NCBI RefSeq assembly: GCF_000172175.1
Contig: NZ_ABJL02000006.1
Span: 372,001-436,000, forward strand
Origin: Bacteroides intestinalis DSM 17393
Lineage (GTDB): Bacteria; Bacteroidota; Bacteroidia; Bacteroidales; Bacteroidaceae
Reading direction: 5' to 3'
Length of the DNA: 64,000 bases
Below, piece by piece: positions 53,360 to 61,932 of the stretch. The first letter of the stretch is position 1. Each line of letters starts with the position of its first letter. The position numbers and the translations under genes were made by a program. The notes under the pieces were generated by a model. It saw only the letters and a list, made by a program, of their open reading frames with translations. It searched no databases and had not been told where the DNA came from.

Positions 53360-54117
53360 TGCGGTCTGATGATGTCGCTTATCTCTTCGGAAAACTCCCG
53401 GATGCCACTCCCTTTCAGCAGTGCCGTGTCCATCGGGAAGATGGTGGAGCGGAAAACGCTCTTGCGCTCTTCCGAAAGGTCACGGCGGAACTTCTTGCTG
53501 TCGGGCAAGCGGGTGGAAAGTACCGGAAAGCCCATTTCGGCTATCACTTCCTCGTAGATGCCGTACAAGTCGTTCCTCTCCCTGCCGTCCACCATCGTCC
53601 AGAACAGATGCAGCCCCTTTGTTTTCGCCTGTCCGGTAGTCATCAGCCTGTCGCGGAACATCGTGACGAATTTCAGGGTACTCTCCACGACAAAGCGGTC
53701 GGCACTCAGCGGAGTGAAAATGTAGTCCATCTGCGAGAGCGTCTTTATCACGCCGTTGCTTCGGAGTGTGCCGGGCATGTCGAAGAACACCACGTCGGGT
53801 TTCACGTCCTCAGTGGCAATCATCCTCTCGGCATCGTCGAGGGCGTTCACCGCATTGCTTTTGACGATGGTGTAGGCGTTCTTTTTGATCCGGCGGAAAT
53901 GGTCGCAAGCGAGAGCCTTGAAGTAGGTGCTGCTGTCGATAAGCCCCATTTCGTGTTCGCGCAGCCCGTGGATGCTGTGCTGCGGGTCGTCGCAGTCCAC
54001 GACGGCGACATTGTAGCCTTTCACGTTGTGCAGGTAGCTGGCGGCAAGTGCCGTGACAGTGGATTTGCCGATGCCACCTTTCTGTGTTGCGAATGCAACG
54101 AAGATTTCCTTACTCAT
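53356..54117 (-). CDS. traA: TraA, ParA-family ATPase
   Basis: 253 residues from MSKEIFVAFATQKGG at 54117. The deviant Walker A KGGIGKST (13-20), VVDCDDPQHS and VVFFDMPGTL are typical of ParA/MinD ATPases. First gene of the tra operon; it may position the element or the transfer machinery. The frame stays open a further 108 codons upstream (to 54441); I start at 54117 because the AT-rich stretch just before it looks like a leader and ParA-type TraA proteins begin here. Confidence 0.85.
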   Translation of the reverse strand: MSKEIFVAFATQKGGIGKSTVTALAASYLHNVKGYNVAVVDCDDPQHSIHGLREHEMGLIDSSTYFKALACDHFRRIKKNAYTIVKSNAVNALDDAERMIATEDVKPDVVFFDMPGTLRSNGVIKTLSQMDYIFTPLSADRFVVESTLKFVTMFRDRLMTTGQAKTKGLHLFWTMVDGRERNDLYGIYEEVIAEMGFPVLSTRLPDSKKFRRDLSEERKSVFRSTIFPMDTALLKGSGIREFSEEISDIIRPQ

Positions 54118-54530
54118 AGTTCCATTTATTTTAATTGTTGATGATTTGTTTTTCTGTTTCCATACGGATTTGGCTGTCGCACCATCCGCTTCCGTGACTA
54201 CACACGCAGGCGGGTCGTCGCGTATCCGGTTCTGTGGTGAAGCGGTGCGTCGGACAAATGGTGATTGACGACATTGCGTCATGAAGTCATTGAATCCATA
54301 CGTCACCGAATTGTCGGAGAACCGGGTTTCCGACGGTTCGGGTATCCGTTTCGGCAAGTATCCGAAGAAGCGGATTTCCGGGTATTTGAATGTTCCGTTT
54401 ATCATATCTTCAAATCGTTCGTTTCTTGAATCATGCTGCAAATAAACAAGTATATTTTGGAACCTGTATCACTTCTCCGGCAAGTGGCGGCACGTTGCGC
54501 CGGTTGGCAGTCATTGACCGGGTCAAGCAT

Positions 54531-54573
54531 CTGTCCGATACCGCTTTAAGGGCGTAACTTTGCACCCGGACAG
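54531..54573. promoter_or_regulatory. Candidate promoter flanked by an inverted repeat
   Basis: TAACTTTG (54555-54562) is a good -7 box for the rightward mob genes, but only a weak CTG (54531-54533) lies at the -33 distance. CTGTCCG (54531-54537) and CGGACAG (54567-54573) form a repeat around it, consistent with a controlled promoter. Confidence 0.5.
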
Positions 54574-54623
54574 CAGGGTTCGCCGATGACGCGCGGCCCG
54601 GAGTCCTGAAAGGTATTTTCCCA

Positions 54624-54645
54624 ATCCGTCCCCTGACGGATTTTT
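54624..54645 (+). terminator. Terminator-like hairpin in the mob leader
   Basis: ATCCGTC-CCCT-GACGGAT (54624-54641) followed by TTTT looks like an intrinsic terminator. It lies about 75 nt after the candidate start, before mobA, so it may attenuate mob transcription or end a small RNA. Confidence 0.55.
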
Positions 54646-54826
54646 ATGTTCACCTGAACATAGCAAGATGTCTTTTCAGCCGCTCAAAATATTTTGAGCA
54701 GCCACGAAAAGCACTTGCCCTTGCAGGGGGCGGGCTTTCCCTCCGAAGTCGGGAAGCCTTTCAGAACTGCGGTGCTGTAATCCGAAGCGGCGGCTTATGC
54801 CGTCAATCCGCTAAATCCAAAGTAAT

Positions 54827-55255
54827 ATGAAAGAGAAAAGGAAAAGCAAATCAGGGAGAAATCCCAAACTTGATCCGGCGGTGTACCGGTACACCGTCCG
54901 TTTCAACGAGGAGGAACACAACCGTTTCCTCGCCATGTTCGGAAAATCGGGTGTCTATGCACGGTCTGTTTTCCTCAAAGCGCACTTCTTCGGGCAACCG
55001 TTCAAGGTGCTGAAGGTGGACAAGACGTTGGTGGACTATTACACCAAACTGTCGGATTTTCATGCACAATTCCGTGCCGTGGGTACGAATTACAACCAAG
55101 TCGTGAAGGAACTGAGGCTGCATTTTTCAGAGAAAAAGGCGATGGCGTTGCTCTACAAATTAGAGCAACACACCGTCGAACTCGTGAAACTGAGCCGCCG
55201 GATTGTGGAACTTTCAAGGGAAATGGAGGCAAAATGGTCGCAAAAATCAGTGTAG
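54827..55255 (+). CDS. mobA: MobA, relaxosome accessory protein
   Basis: 142 residues, basic N-terminus (MKEKRKSKSGRNPKLDPAV). A ribbon-helix-helix-like segment follows (RYTVRFNEEEHNRFLAMFGKSG) and the C-terminal half is helical/coiled (KLEQHTVELVKLSRRIVELS). This matches the MobA/BmgA-type small mobilisation proteins that bind oriT and help the relaxase. The gene overlaps mobB by 22 bases. Confidence 0.85.
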   Translation: MKEKRKSKSGRNPKLDPAVYRYTVRFNEEEHNRFLAMFGKSGVYARSVFLKAHFFGQPFKVLKVDKTLVDYYTKLSDFHAQFRAVGTNYNQVVKELRLHFSEKKAMALLYKLEQHTVELVKLSRRIVELSREMEAKWSQKSV

Positions 55256-56481
55256 GAAGTTCGTTGTACGGCGCGATTGCCTACAACGGGGAGAAGATTA
55301 ACGAGGCGCAGGGGCGGCTTCTCACCACCAACCGCATCTACAATGACGGTTCGGGAACGGTGGACATAGGCAAGGCGATGGAGGGTTTTCTCACCTTCCT
55401 GCCACCGCAGATGAAGATCGAGAAGCCGGTGGTGCATATCTCTCTCAACCCGCACCCGGAGGATGTGCTGACCGATATTGAGTTGCAGAATATCGCCCGC
55501 GAGTATCTGGAAAAACTCGGTTTCGGAAACCAGCCTTATCTTGTATTCAAGCACGAGGACATCGACCGCCACCACCTGCACATCGTGACGGTCAACGTGG
55601 ACGAGAACGGGAAAAGGCTCAACCGGGATTTTCTCTACCGCCGCAGCGACCGTATCCGCAGGGAACTGGAACAGAAGTACGGATTGCATCCGGCAGAACG
55701 TAAAAATCAGAGATTGGATAATCCGTTGCGCAAGGTGGCCGCATCGGCAGGTGATGTGAAGAAGCAGGTAGGCAACACCGTGAAGGCTCTGAATGGGCAG
55801 TACCGTTTCCAGACGATGGGCGAATACCGTGCGCTCCTTTCCTTATATAATATGACGGTGGAGGAAGCGAGGGGCAACGTGCGCGGACGGGAGTATCACG
55901 GGCTGGTCTATTCCGTCACGGACGACAAGGGTAACAAGGTGGGCAACCCGTTCAAATCCTCGCTTTTCGGGAAGTCCGCAGGCTATGAAGCCGTACAGAA
56001 GAAGTTTGTCCGTTCCAAATCGGAAATCAAGGATAGGAAACTGGCAGACATGACGAAACGCACCGTCCTTTCCGTGCTGCAAGGCACTTATGACAAGGAC
56101 AAATTTGTATCCCAACTCAAAGAGAAGGGCATCGACACCGTACTGCGCTACACAGAGGAAGGGCGCATCTATGGGGCTACCTTCATCGACCACCGCACGG
56201 GATGCGTGCTGAACGGTTCGCGCATGGGTAAGGAGCTTTCGGCGAATGCCTTGCAGGAACACTTCACCCTGCCATACGCCGGACAACCGCCGATACCGCT
56301 ATCCATCCCTGTGGATGCTGCGGACAAGGCACACGGGCAGACCGCCTACGACAGTGAAGATATATCGGGCGGTATGGGCTTGCTCACTCCCGAAGGTCCG
56401 GCGGTAGATGCCGAGGAAGAGGCTTTCATCCGGGCGATGAAGCGCAAAAAGAAGAAAAAACGCAAGGGCTTGGGTATGTAA
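55234..56481 (+). CDS. mobB: MobB relaxase
   Basis: 415 residues. The start MVAKISVGSSLYGAIAYNG resembles the MOBP-type Bacteroides relaxases; the metal-binding HxH motif is DRHHLHIV (His113, His114, His116). A catalytic Tyr should lie in the N-terminal 40 residues (Tyr12, Tyr17, or Tyr36 are candidates). The C-terminal third is a basic tail ending in KRKKKKKRKGLGM. It nicks oriT and leads the strand into the recipient. Its start lies within the end of mobA. Confidence 0.92.
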   Translation: MVAKISVGSSLYGAIAYNGEKINEAQGRLLTTNRIYNDGSGTVDIGKAMEGFLTFLPPQMKIEKPVVHISLNPHPEDVLTDIELQNIAREYLEKLGFGNQPYLVFKHEDIDRHHLHIVTVNVDENGKRLNRDFLYRRSDRIRRELEQKYGLHPAERKNQRLDNPLRKVAASAGDVKKQVGNTVKALNGQYRFQTMGEYRALLSLYNMTVEEARGNVRGREYHGLVYSVTDDKGNKVGNPFKSSLFGKSAGYEAVQKKFVRSKSEIKDRKLADMTKRTVLSVLQGTYDKDKFVSQLKEKGIDTVLRYTEEGRIYGATFIDHRTGCVLNGSRMGKELSANALQEHFTLPYAGQPPIPLSIPVDAADKAHGQTAYDSEDISGGMGLLTPEGPAVDAEEEAFIRAMKRKKKKKRKGLGM

Positions 56482-56511
56482 TCAGAGTATCAACAATTAA
56501 AAAATCAATGT

Positions 56512-58530
56512 ATGTCACAACAAGAAGACGATTTGAGGGCATTGGCGAAAATCATGGATTTTCTGCGTGCCGTGAGTATCATTTTAGTGGTCATGAACGT
56601 GTACTGGTTCTGCTACGAAGCCATCCGGCTGTGGGGCGTGAACATCGGCGTGGTGGACAAAATCCTTCTGAACTTCGACCGCACGGCGGGGCTGTTCCAT
56701 TCCATTCTCTACACGAAGCTGTTTTCCGTCCTTTTGCTTGCCTTGTCCTGTCTGGGTACGAAGGGTGTCAAGGGTGAGAAAATCACTTGGGGGAGAATCT
56801 GGACAGCATTTGCCGTCGGGTTCGTGCTGTTTTTCCTGAACTGGTGGTTGCTGCCCCTGCCGCTGCCGCTTGAAGCGGTGACGGGACTGTATGTCCTTAC
56901 CATTGGAACGGGCTATGTCTGCCTGTTGATGGGTGGTCTGTGGATGAGCCGCCTGTTGAAACACAATTTGATGGAGGATGTTTTCAACAACGAGAACGAG
57001 AGTTTCATGCAGGAAACGAGGCTTATCGAAAGCGAGTATTCGGTCAATCTGCCGACACGTTTCTATTACAGGAAACGCTGGAACAACGGTTGGATCAATG
57101 TAGTTAATCCCTTCCGTGCGTCCATCGTGTTGGGTACGCCGGGCAGCGGCAAGTCCTATGCCGTGGTAAACAATTTTATCAAGCAACAGATTGAAAAGGG
57201 CTTTAGTCAATACATCTACGATTTCAAGTATCCCGACCTATCTACTATTGCCTACAACCATTTGCTGAACCACCCGGACGGCTACAAGGTAAAGCCGAAG
57301 TTCTATGTGATCAACTTCGACGACCCGCGACGCTCTCATCGGTGCAATCCCATTCACCCGGATTTTATGGAAGATATTACGGATGCCTATGAGAGTGCCT
57401 ACACAATAATGCTCAACCTCAATAAAACGTGGGTGCAAAAGCAGGGCGACTTCTTCGTGGAGTCACCTATCATTCTGTTTGCCAGTATTATCTGGTATCT
57501 CAAAATCTATCAGAACGGGAAGTTTTGCACGTTTCCCCATGCTATCGAGTTTCTGAACCGCCGTTACGAGGATATATTTCCGATACTGACCTCTTATCCG
57601 GAGCTGGAGAACTACCTTTCGCCGTTCATGGATGCGTGGCTTGGAGGGGCTGCGGAGCAGCTCATGGGTCAGATAGCGTCGGCAAAAATCCCGCTTTCGA
57701 GGATGATTTCACCGCAGCTCTACTGGGTGATGTCAGACAGCGAGTTTACGCTGGACATCAACAATCCCGAAGAGCCGAAAATCCTCTGCGTGGGTAACAA
57801 TCCCGACCGTCAGAATATCTACGGTGCGGCACTCGGTCTGTATAATTCCCGTATCGTGAAGCTCATCAACAAGAAGGGGATGCTGAAGTCATCGGTCATC
57901 ATCGACGAGTTGCCCACAATATACTTCAAAGGGTTGGACAATCTTATAGCTACCGCCCGAAGCAACAAGGTTGCCGTGTGTCTGGGCTTTCAGGATTTCA
58001 GCCAGTTAGTGCGTGACTACGGGGACAAAGAGGCGAAAGTGGTGATGAACACTGTCGGCAATATTTTCTCCGGTCAGGTGGTGGGGGAAACAGCCAAGAC
58101 GCTCTCCGAGCGGTTCGGTAAGGTGTTGCAGAAACGGCAGTCCATCTCCATCAACCGGCAGGATGTTTCCACCTCCATCAACACGCAGATGGACGCGCTC
58201 ATTCCACCGAGTAAGATTTCCGGGCTTACGCAGGGAATGTTTGTCGGTTCTGTATCCGACAACTTCAACGAGCGTATCGAGCAGAAGATTTTTCATTGCG
58301 AGATTGTGGTGGATGCCGAAAAGGTGAAACGGGAAGAAAGTGCCTACAAGAAAATTCCCGTCATTACAAACTTCACGGACGAGGACGGCAACGACCGCAT
58401 GAAGGAAACGGTGCAGGCGAACTACCGGCGCATCAAGGAAGAGGTGAAGCAGATTGTGCAGGAGGAACTGGAGCGTATCAAAAACGATCCGGTGCTGTGT
58501 AAACTGCTACCAGATAATGAGACTGTCTAA
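56512..58530 (+). CDS. mobC: MobC, VirD4/TraG-type coupling protein
   Basis: 672 residues. Four membrane segments in the first 160 residues (about 24-44, 64-85, 104-123, 130-150) precede the coupling ATPase: Walker A GTPGSGKS (208-215), Walker B-like SVIIDELPT, and the VGFQDFSQLVRDYG-type segment. It couples the relaxosome to the channel. The stop codon TAA lies within the left terminal repeat of the element at 58524, so the last residues of the original protein may have been replaced. Confidence 0.93.
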   Translation: MSQQEDDLRALAKIMDFLRAVSIILVVMNVYWFCYEAIRLWGVNIGVVDKILLNFDRTAGLFHSILYTKLFSVLLLALSCLGTKGVKGEKITWGRIWTAFAVGFVLFFLNWWLLPLPLPLEAVTGLYVLTIGTGYVCLLMGGLWMSRLLKHNLMEDVFNNENESFMQETRLIESEYSVNLPTRFYYRKRWNNGWINVVNPFRASIVLGTPGSGKSYAVVNNFIKQQIEKGFSQYIYDFKYPDLSTIAYNHLLNHPDGYKVKPKFYVINFDDPRRSHRCNPIHPDFMEDITDAYESAYTIMLNLNKTWVQKQGDFFVESPIILFASIIWYLKIYQNGKFCTFPHAIEFLNRRYEDIFPILTSYPELENYLSPFMDAWLGGAAEQLMGQIASAKIPLSRMISPQLYWVMSDSEFTLDINNPEEPKILCVGNNPDRQNIYGAALGLYNSRIVKLINKKGMLKSSVIIDELPTIYFKGLDNLIATARSNKVAVCLGFQDFSQLVRDYGDKEAKVVMNTVGNIFSGQVVGETAKTLSERFGKVLQKRQSISINRQDVSTSINTQMDALIPPSKISGLTQGMFVGSVSDNFNERIEQKIFHCEIVVDAEKVKREESAYKKIPVITNFTDEDGNDRMKETVQANYRRIKEEVKQIVQEELERIKNDPVLCKLLPDNETV

Positions 58531-58656
58531 CAAGTCCCCAAAATTGAAAATTATCCCTATCGAAGTTTGAAGTGACCCCCAAAAGTTGGATACAATTTTT
58601 TTGGGGGGCACTTCAGTTCTGACGGGTAAAATCGTAAAATTCGGACTTGTTAGACA
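58524..58656. mobile_element. 133-bp MITE-like inverted-repeat element
   Basis: TGTCTAACAAGTCC (58524-58537) and GGACTTGTTAGACA (58643-58656) are perfect 14-bp terminal repeats. A nested stem (58568-58584 with 58599-58615; one mismatch) carries GAAGTGACCCCCAAAA and TTTTGGGGGGCACTTC, words that recall IS3-family insertion-sequence ends. No protein is encoded and no clear target duplication is visible. It separates mobC from the cargo genes. Confidence 0.7.
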
Positions 58657-58661
58657 AATAC

Positions 58662-61600
58662 TTACGCGGTTTCAACCTCAGGTACTGAATCTATCGAATT
58701 GACAAATTTAACCAATTGCGGATCTGAATCTTTTTGTATGAGGTTTCGGAGACTCTTTTTCAATTCATAAGCATCATCCCCTGCTGTATTTATTAAATCC
58801 ATATAAAAATCTTTGTTTTGCAGAATCAATGAACGGCATGCCCCATCGGAAATTACAGGTTTCACTATTTTATCAATAACGTCTCCAGCTTGACTTTTCA
58901 AATTACCATGCGATCTAAGCCATGTTTCGAAAAATTGAAACTTTATTGCATTGATAGTCTTTTTACCGATGCAGAAATCATTTCTTATATCGGTAACTGT
59001 CGATTTAATTTTTCGTTTATCCAATCTTTCAACTATATTCTTGAAACAATTAGGGAAAGGATTCAAACTTTGAGTTCCAGAAGCAATATCCATCAGAATC
59101 TTTTTGCCAAATTCAGTCAAGTTATCTGGCAAGGATTTGATTTTAGCCAGTAAATGTTTTATTGCGACAAACCAATAATATGATGTATGTGCTGTTCTTT
59201 GGGCGTATAATGTATCAACACTTATTTCAGACAACGCTTCGAACGCTATTTTATTGATATGATCGGTCAGGACATTGCTTATTTTAGTGGTCAAATCGTA
59301 AAAAGATGCGTCAGGAATTACATCTTTAATATTGTTCTTAGTGATATACTTATCCAAATCGGTATTCCACTCTGCTAAATGCTCGATAAATACCTCATCC
59401 GTTACACCTATTCTGTTCTTAATATCTTCAAATTGGGGCAATATGTCTGAGAGCAATAATTTATAGCCAAGTTTATGATTTACCATGTATTGTAGTGTTT
59501 CATTTAATAGCGGTATATTCCATCCCACACTATTTACTAATAAGTCTCCATGATCCACATAATAGTCCATGAGTTCTGCAACATATTTTATATCTCCACC
59601 CTCTATTAAGGAAACGGAATGACCATGTGCCAATTGCATGGCGACTAAATCGTAATATCCAGACTCTTTAATGTTTCGGCCATCAGTTTCTAATTCAGAA
59701 TGCAACTGATTTATGTAGGTTGAATCTAACGTTACAGGTAAAGGTCTTTCTTCGTCAGATGCCAATAAACGATAGGTTGTAAATATAGCCCCTATATTAT
59801 CTTTATTTACATTCTGTTCATCAATGCAATTCGTGATCGCTTGCAAAAGCGTTGGAAACGTATAGGTAGAATTATCTTTTAACGTTTTTACAATATCTGC
59901 ATGGTCGAAATTATCGGGTAGTAAGTTTGCCAAATAATTATCGAGCGCCTCCGAATTTGTTGCTACTTGATAATATTTATATGCTTTAGTTGTCGCGTTA
60001 TCCCGATAGGCAGCATCTGTTGCATTTGCAGCTTGAATATAATCGATAAATGTATTTGGCTTGACTGTTTTTGCTTCAATCAATGACGTAAAATCGCACG
60101 CCAACTTATTTTGCGCAATAAACCTGTCTATTGCATCTAACGTTTTGAAATAGTCGCCGCCATTGAAGTCATTGAACCGAACTATCTTCTTATATAATTG
60201 AGCAATCACATGGTTTTGGCTTTCCGTGTCTAAATGCAACAGCAGTTCTTGGTATTCGACAGGGAACACCTGCTTCTCTATGGATTCTTTTAATTTCAAT
60301 TGTGCTATTCTTTGCCATACACGCAGAATAACATCGCTCTTTCGAGTTAATTTATGCAAACAATGTATAATCTTATCGATAAGCGCATTGTCCATACATT
60401 GTATAACTTCTTCTAATACAGTGTCAAATTGTTTATTAGTCTCTGCATATTGATTTATGTCGTGGTCTTCTTCTCCGTTGATGCAGCCTTCAATATATTT
60501 TTTCAATGGAATTTGTCGAGCATCTTCAACATCGACACCATATACCAAAGCTGCAATTTCGCGTTGTGTTTGCAGATCATTGTTAATTATTGTTTGAATG
60601 CCATTCAGATAGTCGCCGGACAATATTTGTTCTACTGGATTTGCCAGAATATCCGTCTTCTTCAAACAGAACAATGCTATGTTTATCATCAAAATTTCGT
60701 TACACCACTCTTGTTTAAGAGCGACCATCTCATTGATATATGATATAATTTCCCTAACATTGGCATTAGGATTTACCAATCTGAATATCCGATTTATAGT
60801 TTCTTTCGCTTCATTTTCTGTTTCTCCAAATGCTTCAACAAACAGTTTGTTGAATATACTTCGATAGTCGGTAATAACAGGAGGAGCAACACGATAAACA
60901 ATAGGGAAAGTTTTATTGATAAAATACTTGGTCAGTTGTTTCGTTTGTTCGTCGGTCTCATCTCCGAATGCACAAGCTAAATGTGTTTCATCGAAAGGAA
61001 TAACAGCCCAAACATTTTCAAAACCGCTATCGGCGAAGAACGTATGGATAGAAGACCATAATTCTTTTACTTTTTCAGCGGGGAGACGATCCATGTTGTC
61101 AAAAACAAGGACTAATTTACGTTGTCCTTTTTCCTTGATAAAATCAGAAATGTCTTGCATCCATGTTTTGAACTCGTAAACCGTTGGTTCGTCTTCGCTC
61201 AAAGTCTCATAGCAAACGTCCTTTTCGACTTTATCTTGATAAATAGCTAACATATAACTCCATCCATATTTATGATCTTTGCTATATGCCCATTTCCAAA
61301 CGCACAATGCAATAAGAACTGGCAGTGCAGCTATGATAATAGACAATAAAGAAAACCACCATGTTGTGGGTGTAGGTTTTACTGCATACGCAATAAATGT
61401 AAATATCGGAGTTAAAACTGCAACCAAAAATGCCGCAACCATACCATTACTGATAAGGGGATATTTTTCGGTTACGGTCTCCGTTTTACGGGCTAATAAA
61501 TATTTCAGCTTTTCAGACCATGATACGGTTTTCGTACCTCCACCTTTGACTTTTATTGTTGCATTTCCAGATAGGATACCATCATCAATAAGTTTGCTTG

Positions 61601-61916
61601 TAAGCAATTCCAATATAGAGCGGCGTTGCAAGTCCTCTTGATGTCCCCATGCGTCATACTCAAAAAAGTAATAGTCGTCTGATAATTCACGTTCCAACAT
61701 TTTAACCACGTTGGATTTTCCAGATCCCCAAATACCTTCGATGCCGATAATTCGAGGTAAAGTACATTCCTCATCCAATGAATCATTCTGACAAAAATGG
61801 CGAGCAATAGTTTTTGCCAACCTTTCTTGCGAACCTCCATCGAATTTGTCAATACCACACGGTTTATTTTGGATAAACCGCGGATATTGCTGTTTGGATT
61901 GTAGTTTTGTTTCCAT
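58662..61916 (-). CDS. KAP-family P-loop NTPase
   Basis: 1084 residues. Walker A is GIWGSGKS (61-68), within RIIGIEGIWGSGKSNVVKML. Two transmembrane helices lie between Walker A and Walker B (about 158-180 NGMVAAFLVAVLTPIFTFIAYAV, in pieces, and 187-210), the hallmark of KAP NTPases. Walker B is LVLVFDNMDRL, and a long helical C-terminal region of about 650 residues follows. KAP proteins sit at the membrane and some are components of anti-phage systems (for example the KAP-type ATPase of Qat). The gene is 16 bp after the DUF4143 ATPase, with AT-rich composition unlike the tra genes, so it is cargo. Confidence 0.85.
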   Translation of the reverse strand: METKLQSKQQYPRFIQNKPCGIDKFDGGSQERLAKTIARHFCQNDSLDEECTLPRIIGIEGIWGSGKSNVVKMLERELSDDYYFFEYDAWGHQEDLQRRSILELLTSKLIDDGILSGNATIKVKGGGTKTVSWSEKLKYLLARKTETVTEKYPLISNGMVAAFLVAVLTPIFTFIAYAVKPTPTTWWFSLLSIIIAALPVLIALCVWKWAYSKDHKYGWSYMLAIYQDKVEKDVCYETLSEDEPTVYEFKTWMQDISDFIKEKGQRKLVLVFDNMDRLPAEKVKELWSSIHTFFADSGFENVWAVIPFDETHLACAFGDETDEQTKQLTKYFINKTFPIVYRVAPPVITDYRSIFNKLFVEAFGETENEAKETINRIFRLVNPNANVREIISYINEMVALKQEWCNEILMINIALFCLKKTDILANPVEQILSGDYLNGIQTIINNDLQTQREIAALVYGVDVEDARQIPLKKYIEGCINGEEDHDINQYAETNKQFDTVLEEVIQCMDNALIDKIIHCLHKLTRKSDVILRVWQRIAQLKLKESIEKQVFPVEYQELLLHLDTESQNHVIAQLYKKIVRFNDFNGGDYFKTLDAIDRFIAQNKLACDFTSLIEAKTVKPNTFIDYIQAANATDAAYRDNATTKAYKYYQVATNSEALDNYLANLLPDNFDHADIVKTLKDNSTYTFPTLLQAITNCIDEQNVNKDNIGAIFTTYRLLASDEERPLPVTLDSTYINQLHSELETDGRNIKESGYYDLVAMQLAHGHSVSLIEGGDIKYVAELMDYYVDHGDLLVNSVGWNIPLLNETLQYMVNHKLGYKLLLSDILPQFEDIKNRIGVTDEVFIEHLAEWNTDLDKYITKNNIKDVIPDASFYDLTTKISNVLTDHINKIAFEALSEISVDTLYAQRTAHTSYYWFVAIKHLLAKIKSLPDNLTEFGKKILMDIASGTQSLNPFPNCFKNIVERLDKRKIKSTVTDIRNDFCIGKKTINAIKFQFFETWLRSHGNLKSQAGDVIDKIVKPVISDGACRSLILQNKDFYMDLINTAGDDAYELKKSLRNLIQKDSDPQLVKFVNSIDSVPEVETA

Positions 61917-61932
61917 ATACGTAATTTATTGA

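Larger units (their letters stand above)
54118..54826. other. mob-tra intergenic region, candidate oriT
   Basis: 709 bp between the divergent traA and mobA genes with a run of inverted repeats: TCCGTC/GACGGA (54625-54640), ATGTTCA/TGAACAT (54646-54661), the perfect 18-bp palindrome GCTCAAAATATTTTGAGC (54682-54699) and GGCTTTCCC/GGGAAGCC (54733-54758). This arrangement directly upstream of mobA is what an origin of transfer should look like. The nick site cannot be placed. The 108-codon frame extension of traA covers 54118-54441. Confidence 0.65.
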
